Numbered from the stretch's first letter, positions 11,371 through 23,038 are shown. The stretch: DNA of 64,000 nt from Favolaschia claudopus (GCA_037176885.1 JAWWNJ010000077.1:310001-374000); one strand, 5' to 3'. Numbers and translations: made by a program. The notes: generated by a model not told the origin, from the sequence alone.

Positions 11371-14300
11371 ATGTCTTCCGAAGGGGGATCTCCGGAATCT
11401 TTGCAGGATAATGTGCAAGACAAGCACCCAGAACAGCAGAAGAGACGGAGACTGCAAAGGAGCTGTGATGCATGCAGGAAGCGCAAAAGTAGGTTTCTGG
11501 TTTCGTCATTCATGTCGTATGGTCTCGCTCACTGGCTATTTCTTCCAGTCCGATGTAATAATGGATTTTTAAACCCGTGTGCTTGTTCCGACTTTCGTTA
11601 ATTCCAGGTGACAGTGCAAACATGACGGAAGGAAAATGTACCAACTGCATAACCTTTAACTGCATATGCACACATGCCGAACCTGTCAGGAAGCGTGGTC
11701 CGAAGAACAAGTGCGTGTTTTGGTGTCGAAACGAGTTGTGCAATGCTGAACAATTTCAAGACATGTTGAAGCATTACAACAGCAAGTGACGGTCCTGGAA
11801 GCGAAATTGCGCACTGTACCTCAAACCCGCTGGTATATGGAGTGGGTTCTGATTGCTTCCATTCAGGTGCAGCCAGAAAATGTAGCAGGACCCTCGACAT
11901 CCGTAATCAAATATCCCTCCCCGCCCGCCGATGCTGCAGCTACACTTCCGAGGCTTCCTGAGGAGGATCTCTCGCACGACGAGCTGGCCGAACGCTTCAG
12001 GCAATTCGAGCTAGGGTCATTGAAGCATAGATTTTTTGGTTCCTCCAGCGGCTTCATGCTCATGAAAAATGCGATGTTGGTTAAGGTATGATATGCATTG
12101 CTCCTTACATTGATCCTTGTCCCTGAAGTCATGTCCAGGAAGATTATTTGGGGCGACCGCAAAGATCCACGTTCAGGCGACCTGAGTACTGGCTGATCAG
12201 ACCGGTTTGTGGGTATTCAGTCAAGCGAGATTGATAATTAAGCCACATTCTTTAGTGGGAGGAGGCACCTCCAAGTGAAACGCCTCATTATGTTTTCCCC
12301 GACCTAGATTTGCAAACTTCTCTCATCAACCTATATTTTACAAACGTACACCCGACGCTTCCCCTCCTACATCGACCAAGTTTTGAGAGGTCAGTAGCGG
12401 AGGGTCTCCATCTAAGAGATACCAGCTTTGGGGCAACTTTACTGGCCGTTCTCGCGGTGGCATCTCGAGTACGTAGTTCACTATCCGTCTTGTTTTCGTA
12501 TTAACTGTTCTCTCAGTACTCCGATGACCCTCGCGTGTTTGTCGCAGGCTCGAATTCCACGCTTTCCGGCGGATGGAATTTTTTCAATCAAGTTGTAGTC
12601 ATTCGAAAATCATTGTTCGATGAACCCTCAGTATACGAAGTACAGCTTTACTGCGTGTGTCCTTCTTCCCAAATATTGGCAATTTCCTCCAGCTAACTCA
12701 TCTGTCTCCCAGCTTATAACTTTATACACTCTGGGGACTTCCTCGCCACAAGCTTCTTGGCTCTACCTCGTATGTGGTTACTTACCATAGTATTGGCTTC
12801 ACTTGATTGATTTGTGATGCAGGGGCTAGGTATCCGGTTCATACAAGAACGCGGCGAACACCGACGGAAACGCGAAGGACATCAGTTCACAGCCGAAACC
12901 GAGCTGTGGAAACGCGCGTTCTGGTCCGTTTGGCTGCTTCATTTTCCTTCCTTTTCGTGAGACTTGTATACAGGTGTCTCCTCTCGTTGGACAGAACAGT
13001 GTGCTCCTTCCTCGGACGCCCTTCCGCTGTTCATGTTGAGGACTATGATTGTGATCTACCTCTGGAGGTCGACGACGAGTACTGGGAACATCCCGATCCA
13101 AATCAAGCTTTCAAGCAGCCTCCAGGAAAACCGTCCCTACTGACATATTTTGTATGCCACATACGTCTATGTGAAATACTGGGCTCAACTCTTCGCCGAC
13201 TGTATGCCTCGAATAAGTCTCGGGTCCTGATGGGTTTGGTTGGCACGGATTGGGAGCAGCGTGCTGTTGCTGAGCTCGACAGCGCCATGAACGAATTTCT
13301 AGGCAATCTTCCAGATCATCGTAAGCGGCCATAGCCAGCTTAGTGTCCTTACTGATTCTTCGCAGTTCGATGGGATCCCAACCGAACTGGTGTCTTTTTC
13401 GACCAGTCTTCGGTCCTCCACGCCATGTATTACAACCTGCAGATAACTGTTAGCCTCCTTCGTGGCTTAGAGGTATCAACTAACTTCTTTGTTAGATTCA
13501 CCGTCCCTACATTCACCGACCATCAATACTCGCTTTCCCTTCACTGGCCATATGTACAAGTGCCGCCCGCTCCGTCATTCACGTTGCGGATGTCTGGTTA
13601 GCCCGGAGGCAGTGTCTTTCCCTTCCTCATGTCCAGGTACGCCCTTCTTGACGGTGCGTGCGAGCAATATCTTATAACTCCTTTTCAGACAGGCGTCTTC
13701 GTGGCTGGCGTCATCCTTCTCCTCAATCTTTTCGGGGTCAAGCGAGCAGGCTTGCCTATCGATGTAGCCAAGGAACTTGTTCACGTCAATTCGGCAATGC
13801 GGATTGTCAAGTTCCATGAAACGAGGTCCTTTTACTTCTTGTACTGCATCTTGGCCCCAAATAATGAGATGGATGCAACAGGTGGCAGTCCGCAGGCCGT
13901 TTATGGGAACTCCTGCAGGAGCTCCAGTCGTGGGATGGGCCGCCACCTGACAAATACGTGCCCCGGAAACCTCAAGATCCTCCTGCCAACAAGGCGGCTG
14001 AGGAACCCCGAGATGATTTCATTAACATCGATATGTGCCCCATACAACGAGCGTTGATGGAAAAGCAGAGAGAAGAAGAGCGGGCAAAAGAGTTGTCGAG
14101 TTTCACAAATGATTCGAGCAACGCTTCCGAATCCGCTACTTCTCCCACGTTGTTCTCTTTGTCACCCGTCGCCGATGAGCTGTCTGCACAATTTTCGCAG
14201 TCGCAGATGCAGCCTCAGCCGACTATGGATCTCTGGAGCGAGATTATTCCGTCTGGCAACAACCCTATCACTACAGAGCAAGCGGGAATGACGATCGAAC

Positions 14301-14615
14301 AGCTGCTTGCGAGCACCGCTGAATATGACAATGCCACTGGTCTCACAAACACCAAAGCTGTAGAGTGGCCGACGGACTATGCGAATATAATGGTGGACGA
14401 TACTTATAACTTGAGGTCAATGTGGGAAAGGGCGCCTGCATCGTTTGGGTGAGTGTTTTTCTTTGTGATGAGCGTCTCCCTAACGCGAGTGGAATAGGAA
14501 CTTCGCGGCTTGGGACGCGTACATCGATAGCAAGAACAGTACTGGTCCCAGTGTTAACTGGTCGACAAATTTCGACCCACAGCTTCCGCCGCCAACGTAT
14601 TCAAGGCAGCAGTGA
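11371..14615 (+). CDS. Fungal Zn(II)2Cys6 transcription factor
   Basis: Sixteen exons: 11371-11488, 11549-11554, 11608-11710, 11761-11815, 11867-12085, 12139-12204, 12256-12468, 12517-12654, 12713-12769, 12823-12923, 12974-13320, 13366-13448, 13496-13636, 13689-13825, 13882-14448, 14498-14615; 822 residues. The binuclear zinc cluster near residues 33-60 begins CDACRKRKIRC and is completed by CTNC and a later cysteine. A basic linker (RKRGPKNK) and a short dimerising coil (HVEALQQQVTVLEAKL) follow. The middle carries the fungal-specific regulatory domain (PF04082 type): TNVHPTLPLLHRPSFE, GLGIRFIQERG, LDRTVCSFLGRP. A 6-nt micro-exon encodes part of the zinc cluster. Intron 11816-11866 is 51 nt and free of in-frame stops, so a 17-residue longer isoform is possible. 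Target genes are unknown. Confidence 0.9.
11549..11554 (+). other. 6-nt micro-exon in the zinc-cluster gene
   Basis: TCCGAT lies between introns 11489-11548 and 11555-11607. It supplies two bases of Ile, the Arg codon and one base of the third zinc-cluster Cys codon. Confidence 0.85.
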
Positions 14616-14928
14616 TAGTGGTCGATTTTCTTTCGTATTTATTTTGCGTGTATCCTGAATGATAAATGTAACTGCTCAGAATCCTGCTGCGCCCAACTTG
14701 AAACTTCAATACTACAATGAATGTGAACCGTATCGTACATGGCGAAGGATTTATGGTGTAGAATCCGCAAGGGGAGATGAAATCAAGATTCGAGAGGGTT
14801 GCGCCGAAGTGCGCAGAGAGATGCGAGATAGAGGTGTCCATGGGGACTGGCGACGACTCGAAAATCAGGCTCCGAAAGTTGAGGCATGGTCAAAGGAAAA
14901 TTCTTACTTGCAGTTCCTGTTCAACTAC
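14616..14928. other. Convergent 3' region, Zn2Cys6 factor / F-box protein
   Basis: 313 bp between two stop codons. Nothing beyond presumed 3' untranslated sequence is seen. Confidence 0.5.
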
Positions 14929-16464
14929 TTACTGCGAACGACAACCAACATCCTCCTCAACCTGCGGATCCCGCTTACGTTTGGATTCACGGTTGGGCTT
15001 GCCAGTCGATAGCTCGAGGTCCAGCCCTTCGTCGGCCAGTTGACGCAGTTGACTGGCACACTCTTCGTCCTCACAGTTCATCACCAGCTTCTCCAACCGC
15101 GCCACAGGTCCCCCTTCTACCACGTGCCAACGAGAAGCGACCATCTTGACCAACGCAGGAGGCGATTGCAGACCGTGCAAGTGGCCTACATCAAGAACAC
15201 GAAGACGCGGGCAAAACGGGGCGGCAGATTCGGGATGATATATGAGTCGCTCGCAGAACGCTGTAAAGATGATGCCGATATGTCGGATTTCGAGCTGTTC
15301 GAGTGCGGGGAGGCGCTCGAAGAGGCTAACGAGCTTTTTGTCGTATTTGAGCCGAATGTCGATAGTCAGCTGAGTGATCAGGGGCGACCGTCCGACGAAG
15401 GATATGATGCTGTCTTCGAGCATGGCGTGGCTTTTTGCCGGAAGTTTGAAAGAATCGTGGCAGGTCATATTCGAGAGTGTGAGTTCTTCAAGGATAGGGC
15501 AGTTGAGTTTTTCCAGGAGAGGGCGAAGTTGACATGGGCCGGAAACGAGACCCTCGGGAGAGTGTACAAAGTAGCCTTCATCGAGCTGAAGAAACTTGAG
15601 ATTGACAAGGTGGCAGACATTGGTGTCGATGGTGGATGGCTGGGAGGGTGGAGCTCCTATGCCTACACAGAGAAAAGCCAGATTGGAGGCGTCTTGGCAG
15701 CATCGGAGAACGTATTCAGCTCCGAGGGCGCCGTATATTTCCAAATCAGTGAGCTGGGAGAATGGTACGTTGAAGTCGCAGGATGGCCGCTTTAAGCACA
15801 GCATGCGCAGACTGGGAGCGTTTTCGAAGGCATCGCAAGGGGGCAATGCGGGTGGTTCGTCAATGAATTCGTGTTTCGGGAATTGGACGAAGAGAGTCCG
15901 TAAAAGAGGTAGGTTGTTCTTCATGGGCTTGAGGACAGAGAGAGAGTACGAGTCCAAGTCAAGAGTGATGTTTTGCAGGCGAGAACAAAGAGGAAGGGCG
16001 GAGATTATAGTTTCTTTGTCTGCACGCAATGAGAGGGGAACAGCAGCGGATCGCTCAACCCAGAGATCAAAGAGACGGGTGTCGAAGCCTTCGTACAGCG
16101 GGAACGAGCTCCAGAGACAGGGAGTCGAAAGGGCTACGTGGCGCCAATAGCGACAGACTTGTGCCACAAGCATAGGGGCACGACGAGGGGAGGGATACAG
16201 AAGCCTGTCTTCACATATGTCGGGGAGACAGTGGACGAAGATAACAGCGAGAAGATCTTGTATGGCGAGAACTCTGTCGCGAAGCTCGCAGCCTCGTTCG
16301 GACTCAGCGGGATAGTAGACTGCGTCTCGATCTTCTTTGGCGAGGTCGTCTGTGACTTGCTTGGAGATGGCATCCATGTCGGGAGGTTCTGGGCCAGTGT
16401 GAGCAGCTTGAAGTTCCGCTGTGCGCTGCATGCGACGGAGAAATTGGAATATTGGGTCATCCAT
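14929..16464 (-). CDS. F-box protein with leucine-rich-repeat-like C-terminus
   Basis: One uninterrupted exon of 511 codons, unusual among the intron-rich genes here. Residues 65-120 form a basidiomycete-type F-box: QDLLAVIFVHCLP, then VCRYWRHVALSTPCLWSSF. Such boxes bind Skp1 in SCF ubiquitin ligases. The rest has repeated leucine-rich segments such as LRTLFVQFP, LTDLEIYGAL and ALEQLEIRHIG, consistent with a curved LRR substrate-binding face. A basic tail (KPNRESKRKRD) ends the protein. Agaricomycetes carry large families of these genes and the individual substrates are generally unknown. Its start is 345 bp from the divergent bZIP gene. Confidence 0.85.
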   Translation of the reverse strand: MDDPIFQFLRRMQRTAELQAAHTGPEPPDMDAISKQVTDDLAKEDRDAVYYPAESERGCELRDRVLAIQDLLAVIFVHCLPDICEDRLLYPSPRRAPMLVAQVCRYWRHVALSTPCLWSSFPLYEGFDTRLFDLWVERSAAVPLSLRADKETIISALPLCSRLQNITLDLDSYSLSVLKPMKNNLPLLRTLFVQFPKHEFIDEPPALPPCDAFENAPSLRMLCLKRPSCDFNVPFSQLTDLEIYGALGAEYVLRCCQDASNLAFLCVGIGAPPSQPSTIDTNVCHLVNLKFLQLDEGYFVHSPEGLVSGPCQLRPLLEKLNCPILEELTLSNMTCHDSFKLPAKSHAMLEDSIISFVGRSPLITQLTIDIRLKYDKKLVSLFERLPALEQLEIRHIGIIFTAFCERLIYHPESAAPFCPRLRVLDVGHLHGLQSPPALVKMVASRWHVVEGGPVARLEKLVMNCEDEECASQLRQLADEGLDLELSTGKPNRESKRKRDPQVEEDVGCRSQ

Positions 16465-16809
16465 GGTGGTGGTTGGAGTTCAAGAGGTGTCCTAACAAAG
16501 CACAACAAATGATTCTCTATTTAGCCTTTGCGACACTTACATCCTCTCAGTTCTGACCAGCCTCAATAGCCCTCAATGCATCACCTATTCGCTTCATTCA
16601 ATGATTCATATTCGAGTGCGTCGCGTCGCGTCGCGTCTTTGGGGCTGTGGCCGTCGTGACCGCGTCTTGCATGTGATTTGATGCCACGTATATGGATGCG
16701 CTGGCAGTTGTCGTGTCCCTTGTCTCTGACCACGACTGTCTCTTAGCCGCAGTCATCCATTTCATCTTAAACACGCTCTCTTCTCGACCTCCACGCACTT
16801 CCACGATCC
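16465..16809. promoter_or_regulatory. Divergent promoter, F-box / HAC1-like bZIP
   Basis: 345 bp between start codons. It holds a pentanucleotide microsatellite of the unit CGCGT at about 16618-16637 and pyrimidine-rich runs just before the bZIP start, as often seen before fungal transcription starts. Confidence 0.5.
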
Positions 16810-18038
16810 ATGTCTGTCAACCCCTCATCTCTCTCAATGGACCACGACCACTCCCGCTCCCCCTCCCCAGCCCCAGAAATCCCCGAGCCTGGCCCTTCCC
16901 GCAAACGTCCCCGCACCAGCAATTCAGTAGAGGAACGCAAAGAGGCCCGTGCTCACAGAAACCGTATCGCTGCCCAGAACTCCCGCGACCGCAGAAAGGC
17001 CCAGTTCTCTTATCTTGAGCGTCGTGTAACTGAGCTCGAGGAGGAGAATCGCCAACTGCGTGCTGGCCTTGTGCCATCCCCGCGCCCTGAACAGTCTATC
17101 AAGGCTGAGGAGCAGGAGCGTGAGCGTGCAAAGGAGCGCGAGAACGAGGAACTGCGCGAGCGCATTAAGACCCTCGAGAAAGGTTGGGACGCCGTCATGA
17201 AGGCTCTCGCCGCACAAGGGCTGTCCACTGGCACAGCTCCCTCTGCCGCTCCCCAACCCGCGCCTGAATCCCCCTCCTCCTCCGCCGCCGCATCCGAACC
17301 CTCAATCAAACAACAACCCATCGACTCTCCCTCCCCAACGTTTCCCACCATGACTTTCCCCATATCTCCCGCTCCCTCCCATACCTCCCTCGACTTTGAC
17401 CTCGACCAACTCTCCTCGTCGTCCTCGTTCATGTCGTCACCTATTATGGCACCCAAGACCGAGCCTGATTTCGATTCCACTCGCCACCTAGCACGGGTGG
17501 CGTCCATCGGCGGAGCCCCTCCGTCCCCGATGGCCCTGCAGCGGGTGGTCTCGACTTTAACAGCCTCGCCCTCCCAAGTGTCACCAACCACGACGACAAT
17601 AGCGCCGCTTCTGAGGAAACCGCGATCGACGACGCTGCCATGGAAGACCTGTTCCGTGAGATCCTCGCCCCATCCCCGCGCCTCACCACGACGGGTCTTC
17701 CTTTTGACGCTCCAGGTAGCTCCCCACTCGAAGCTTCCCCCGCGGGCACGTCGCCGCCCGCTCTCTTCGCGCCGCAAGTGAGCGCGGACGGCATAGTAGG
17801 GTTGGAAGGGTTCGTGGGCACGGGTGGGAGCGCTACCGTGAACGATGCAGGGAGCTGGCCGAGTGAGTTAGAGGTGGACATGTTGGAGATGGACCGGATT
17901 CTCGAGTTGTTACCGGCTGCCGACGCGGCCGCTTTCCCCCAAACACTTGAGGATCTCGGGTTGGGATTGGTTTGGAACGACGTGGAGAATATTACCGTCA
18001 CCGCGGGTGGGGAGTCCGCACTCGTTGGTGTCTTTTGA
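16810..18038 (+). CDS. HAC1/XBP1-like bZIP transcription factor with a frame switch
   Basis: Two overlapping frames make one gene. Frame 1 runs 16810-17781. The second frame, open from 17469 to TGA 18036-18038, holds LDFNSLALPS and AMEDLFREIL. Residues 38-85 are a bZIP: RNRIAAQNSRDRRKAQ, then a leucine zipper SYLERRVTELEEENRQLR. The basic region resembles XBP1 and fungal Hac1, which drive the unfolded protein response. Joining the frames needs removal of 3n+2 bases somewhere between about 17469 and 17779. Known Hac1/Cib1/Hxl1 introns cut by Ire1 (20, 65 and 56 nt) also leave a remainder of 2. One candidate removes 17511-17563 (53 nt, CNG|C at both ends) and gives 391 residues. A spliceosomal intron 17502-17563 would also fit. 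The unspliced product would be 323 residues. Confidence 0.75.
17534..17545 (+). promoter_or_regulatory. Possible Ire1-type stem-loop, CCCTGCAGCGGG
   Basis: CCC and GGG can pair around a loop containing CTG|CAGC, which is the same as one of the two loops cut by Ire1 in XBP1 mRNA. It lies in the segment where the coding frame must change. No partner loop with the right spacing was found for it, so the site is suggestive only. Confidence 0.3.
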
Positions 18039-19047
18039 GAAGCGCCGTCGCCCAAAACAAAACCAATCCCTCGAGGATAAAGTCATTGTATACCATCCAT
18101 CATCCAGCATCAGCATTTTCATCTCCATATCTTATCTCGTCTCAGTTCATTCCTTGGTCGTCTCGGTGTCTCTTTTCATCTCTCTCAATCAGTCTCACTC
18201 TCATCCACTCTATCTATTCTGTCCATACACCATACCTGCCGACGCCTTTCGTTATCACTCTTGTTGCCCAACGTTATACTCTCCTTACTTACACCTCCCT
18301 TCCATTGCTTTCTTACTCTCGCCGACGGCCTACCTATCTTTGCCTCTCGATGCTGCCTCCGTCTTCTTCAGATTTATTCTCCCTTCGGGTTGAGAGTAAT
18401 TTTGAGGGGATGCGAGTGCGCTTGAGGGCTGGTATTTGGGTCTAGGAGTTGGGTTAGGATTTTTTGGTTTGTCGTTGTACAAATCGTGTAGTAGATCAAG
18501 TAGGTAGCTTAGTTTTGACGAATGGACGTTTGTTGGATGGTTGAATTTGTGCTGTGGGATCGTGTGAAATTGCGGTTTTCCTTGTCTCAACGATGTCCTC
18601 AAGAATTCGATCCCGAAAATTAAAAGCCGTCACATCCTTTACGAAAACTGTACTCTGGGCTACTAGTACCCAACACATGGGGATGTGGACTCGGCGAATC
18701 GACAAAAACTCGGCCGCTGAGAAGTGATTTCAAGTTGCTGTTCGACTGGATGTAATCGTCTTTTCAAGACTTGCTCAAGAACCAGGTGTATGCAATTGCA
18801 ACAAACTTACCAGCGAATTGTCTGGAAAAACCCAGATCCCAAGGCCAAGGAAAGCAGAAAACCCATACCACCGGAGACCAACGGACGCTCCAGCCGCCGA
18901 GTCGGTTAGGCCAAACGCCGTAATGCTCAATGAATTGAGTGATAGTCGCGGTTCAGCCGACACCCAAGGATGTGTTAACCGCCTCTCCCCACTGTCTTTG
19001 ACTCTCTCTCTCTCTTCTCTCTTTTTCTCGGCGTCTAACCATCCACC
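18039..19047. other. Long 3' region of the bZIP gene and promoter of the seven-helix gene
   Basis: 1,009 bp. The first 350 bp are strongly pyrimidine-rich on the plus strand with many CATC/TCTC runs, consistent with a long 3' untranslated region. No convincing coding frame is seen. A CT-rich tract lies just before the ATG at 19048. Confidence 0.5.
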
Positions 19048-20276
19048 ATGGGTCTGCCTGATGCATACCGACCGGATGAGACGCCAGCACAAATCTTCTC
19101 GGAGCATACATGGCTTCAAGGCGTCTTTCTCGCCTGCGTGGCGTACGGGATGGTGGCCCTACTCTTCTTCCAGTGCATCGACGTGCTGCTCTTCACTCCT
19201 ACGCGGAAGCCCTCGCGGTGTGGGCGCGCACTGGCGTGCTACATTGGGGTCTTGTTTGGCCTCAGCACGGTGTACATCGGTGCCTTGATTCAATTCACTC
19301 AGCTGGCGTTCATCGACGGTCGAAATATACCCGGCGGTCCTAATGAATTCGAGAACGAGATGTTCAATATGCCTGTGGATATGCTGGCGAATGTGACGAT
19401 GACGGTGCTTTCGTGGTTGTCTGATTTGATTAATGTACGTCTGTTGAGTCTATGGTGTTCGTGCGGACTCTGACACGGGTTTGCGGCAGATTTGGAGGTG
19501 TTATGTGATTTACCAAAGCTCAAGTATTCCTGGGCTGGCGATAATCGCTTTTCCGATGGCGATGCTCGTAGCTTCCATAGGTATGCGTCCCCCTCTCGAG
19601 TTTACCTACACTGCAACCCTCATTCTCTACTCTCAGCGGTCGGTATCGCTTGGTTGAAGCAGGTCGGAACCCCCGATTCCTCACCTTGGGCCGTCGATCG
19701 GGGTTTTAACTTCACCACTCTCAACTTCTCGCTGTCTCTGGCGCTGAACATACTCACGACGCTCCTGATCGTTGTCCGGCTCTTACTCTTCCGTAGACGT
19801 ATCAACCAGGCTTTGCCATCAGGTACGAGTCATGGCTCGGAGTATGTCTCGCTTGCGGCTATCGTCTTCGAGTCTGCTGCCATCTATTCGGTTTTCTCCC
19901 TGCTCTTTTTGGTGCCGTTTTCGCTGGGACATCCGCTGTCGCAGCTTTTTATACAAGCGCTTTCCCCGGTGCAGGTGAGCAGTGGCGGGTGGTGTGGGGG
20001 GACTGGCTGATTGGCTTTTGATTTGTGCAGATTATGTCGTCGTTGTTGATCATATTTCGCATTGCTCAAGGAAAGGCGTGGTCCCCAGGACCAGTTGAGA
20101 TTTCGATCAACGGGACGCAGGATTTCCAGACATCTATTCGAACGATTGGGGGAAGTAATCGGACTCGTAGTATTCGTACAACCACGGAGACGAGCACTGC
20201 CGATGAGGACAGGAGGAAGGAGATATCTATGGATTTTGTGAAGGATGATGCTATCCGAGGTTCAGACGAGGTTTAG
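19048..20276 (+). CDS. Seven-transmembrane protein, basidiomycete orphan family
   Basis: Four exons: 19048-19434, 19490-19580, 19637-19974, 20031-20276, giving 353 residues. Seven hydrophobic segments can be read, for example GVFLACVAYGMVALLFF, CYIGVLFGLSTVYIGALI, GLAIIAFPMAMLVASI, LNILTTLLIVVRLLLF and LIIFRIAQG at the end of the seventh. The CYVIYQ motif after helix 3 and the QIMSSLLIIFRIAQG closing motif are typical of a large expanded family of unassigned membrane proteins in mushroom-forming fungi. The C-terminal 75 residues are hydrophilic, Ser/Thr-rich and probably cytosolic. It is not a STE3 pheromone receptor by its motifs. A receptor-like role is a guess. Confidence 0.82.
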
Positions 20277-20818
20277 ATGATGTAACGGACACGGACATAC
20301 CAGAGTATAATAGTTTAGTCTATCTACACATTTAATACGGATGTAATTTGGATTCCAACTCGAAGGCTGAAGTGGTCGAGGCCAGGGTTTCGTCACAAAA
20401 GGGGCGAAATGAACAACAATGTGGTTCGCATTTTCCGAGGCAATAGGGCTCTAGCTGCTTCCAGCTTTCATTGAACTCGCCGTGACTGCAGTTAAGTTCG
20501 TCGGACCTTCCTTTTCAGGACGAAAGCGTAGTGGTTCCCAAAGCGTTAAAGAACTCCCACGGCCCAACTTTGCTTGACCTTCATCTTGTTCACTTGTCCG
20601 CGAATGTATCCCTTGGAATGAAATTTCCACTCAGGTCGGACACTAAACCACATGGAGTGCTCAAATTTGCGGACGGCTATTTCAGGCTATCAGTATCACG
20701 AAGTCTGTTCGGGAACGACACATAGAACGCCATTAGCAGAAGCCTTCACACCGATGCCGTTCTACGTGTCGAACGACCGCCGAGTCGGACTTTTCCGACA
20801 AGCGCCCTACTCGTAGCC
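20277..20818. other. Intergenic region before the permease gene
   Basis: 542 bp between tandem plus-strand genes. Only short unconvincing frames are present. It should contain the 3' end of the upstream gene and the permease promoter. Confidence 0.5.
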
Positions 20819-23038
20819 ATGGTCAACGCTGAGCAGGGGACACTATCCCGGCAACATTCCAGCAATGTCAACGACGAAGAGCTCCTCGCACGATTAGGAT
20901 ACAAGCAAGAGTTCAAACGCGATTTTTCTCGGCTTGAGCTGTTCGGGCTATCGTTTAGTATTGTGGGCGTCGTTCAGTCTATTGCGGCCGTGCTTTTGTT
21001 CTCGTTGCCGTATGGAGGATTGGCTGGGATGGTTTGTTGAGTTCAACCTTTTTTAGGATATGTTTTCAATTCTAAGGACATTTGAAATAGGTCTGGGGCT
21101 GGTTTACATGTTCCTTCTTTCTCGTTGTCGTTGCACTGGCTATGGCGGAGTTAGGTTCGGCTGCGCCTACCGCAGGAGGATTGCAAGTGCTCTATACAAG
21201 GCTGCTGGTGACGAATTTTCTGATGCTTCCGCAGATACTACTGGACCTTCAAGTTTTGTTCGCTCAAATATCGGAGGTTGATGTCGTGGCTTATTGGATG
21301 TATGCTGCTGTTCTATTCGTCGAATTTCATTTGATTGAAGATTGTAGACGTGAATACCGCCGCGTATATCGCCGGGATGGCGAGTGTAGATTGGGGTGTC
21401 GCGACACAAGTTATGGCAGCAGCCAATATCGGCTCGAATGGAGAATTCGTCGCTACGAATGCTCAGGTATAGTGCGTTAGTTTCATATGTATTTAGAACA
21501 GATTTTTCATACATAACAGCGGTGTCTACGCCGCGATCCTGGTTTCGCATGCCTTCACAGCAAGTCTAGCTACGAAGGTGTTGGCTCGACTACAATATTT
21601 TTATGTTTTCCTCAACATTGCGTGAGGATGTTTTAGGGTTTGAAACGAGATGCAGCTGAATTTCACTGACAGGTTGTTCGTTGTGGTCATTATCGCTCTG
21701 CCGGTTGCTACTCCCAAGAAATTCCACAATTCGGCGTCCTTCGCGTTTGGTCACTTTGAAAATAGTGAGCTTTCTGATCCCCAAAGACCTCACTCAAGCT
21801 ATATCGACCTTCAGCGTCCGGATGGACCAATGGATACGCGTTTGTATTATCTTTCCTTAGTCCCGCTTGGACAATTGGTGAAGAGCATTTTCTGTTACCC
21901 AGATAGCCAGTTTTGCTGACCTTGCTATCTCAGGGGGGTTCGATACCAGCGTACACATCAGCGAAGAAGCGCGAAACGCCCCTCGTGCCGTTCCGTTCGC
22001 TATCTTGTGCGCCACAATCCTTAGCTCCATTCTGGGCTGGAGTGAGTGCATCTTTCCCTTTTGCTGTTCGATGTTTGAGGGAGCTTGTGTGAAGTCGTGA
22101 CTATTGTGCTTGCACTCTACATGGGTAATGACCTGGATTCTGTCATTGGAAACCCAATTGGCCAGCCTATGGCGACTGTGAGTGGATCCGTTGGTTTTCC
22201 AGAGCTCGGGAAATAACCGAGATGACCTCCAGATCTTCTTTAATAGCGTCGGCAAGCGGGGAACTTTGGCCATTTGGGCCTTCATGATCTTGACTCTTTG
22301 GATGACTGGGATGGATTATGTATGTGTGCACACGCAGCTCGAACTCGACTCTAGTTGATTGTCCTCAGCTGACTGCGGGTTCGCGCCAACTGTTTGCGTT
22401 TTCCCGAGACCAGGGTTTGCCGTTGTCCGGGTGGTTGTATAATGTCAATCCTCGGACGAAGACCCCTGTGCATGCAGTCGTTTTCCTGGCTTTTATGGCA
22501 ATCCTTCTTGGGTTGCTATCTTTCGCCGGACCTCTGGCTATTAGTGCAGTCTTCACGATGTCCATTGTATGCCAATACATTGGTTTCGCTACACCGATAA
22601 TAGCGCGGTGTAAGTTTCGTTTCGCCTCGGTATTGTACGATGTCTCTCAACTTGTTTCAGTCGTCGGTGGACAACCGTTTGTGCCGGGGCCTTTCAACCT
22701 CGGTTTTATGGTGAGATATTTCATTATGGCGAAGACCTATATTCGACGTTATTTTGCAGAGCGCGCCTGTGGCTTTCGCAGCTTCGGCATACATGATCTT
22801 CATGATTATTGTTTTTTTGTTCCCCGGAATTCCCCGGCCCACATCGCACAGCATGAACTATACCGTAGTCGTTGTTGGCGGAACGCTGATGTTGTCCCTT
22901 GGGTACTTTTTCTTCCCGAAATATGGAGGACGGCATTGGTTTACAGGTCCTGTTGAGACCATTCAAGATGTGGTCGAAGTTCCACCGGAATATGCGGAAA
23001 AGATTCATGAGAAAGAGAATACCAGTGAGAAAAGCTGA
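20819..23038 (+). CDS. Amino-acid/GABA permease of the APC superfamily (Uga4-like)
   Basis: Thirteen exons: 20819-21031, 21091-21182, 21235-21299, 21348-21471, 21520-21621, 21673-21764, 21815-21877, 21934-22041, 22095-22177, 22233-22319, 22369-22609, 22661-22710, 22760-23038; 532 residues. Such carriers import GABA, choline or amino acids by proton symport, usually at the plasma membrane or vacuole. The N-terminal ARLGYKQEFKRDFSRLELFG segment, AELGSAAPTAGGLYYWT, EEARNAPRAVPFAI and SRQLFAFSRDQGLP are family landmarks, and about twelve membrane segments can be counted. Intron 21183-21234 starts with GCAAGT, not GT. Using GC keeps the phase and restores GGLYYWT. Substrate choice among GABA, choline and amino acids is not decidable here. 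Confidence 0.92.
21183..21234 (+). other. GC-AG intron in the permease gene
   Basis: Starts GCAAGT, ends GCAG. Only this donor gives phase 2 and restores the conserved GGLYYWT segment. GCAAGT is the known consensus for GC donors. Confidence 0.85.

Noticed and set aside
15040..15795. 251-codon plus-strand frame
   Set aside because: It lies wholly antisense to the F-box gene, whose frame has clear F-box and LRR motifs. The antisense translation has no domain.
17010..17777. 255-codon minus-strand frame rich in Arg, Gly and Ser
   Set aside because: It is the antisense shadow of the Ser/Pro-rich bZIP coding sequence. Biased codons keep the opposite strand open.
19048..20276. STE3-type pheromone receptor
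   Set aside because: Seven helices are present, but the family motifs are those of the orphan basidiomycete group. No pheromone precursor-like CAAX ORF was seen nearby.
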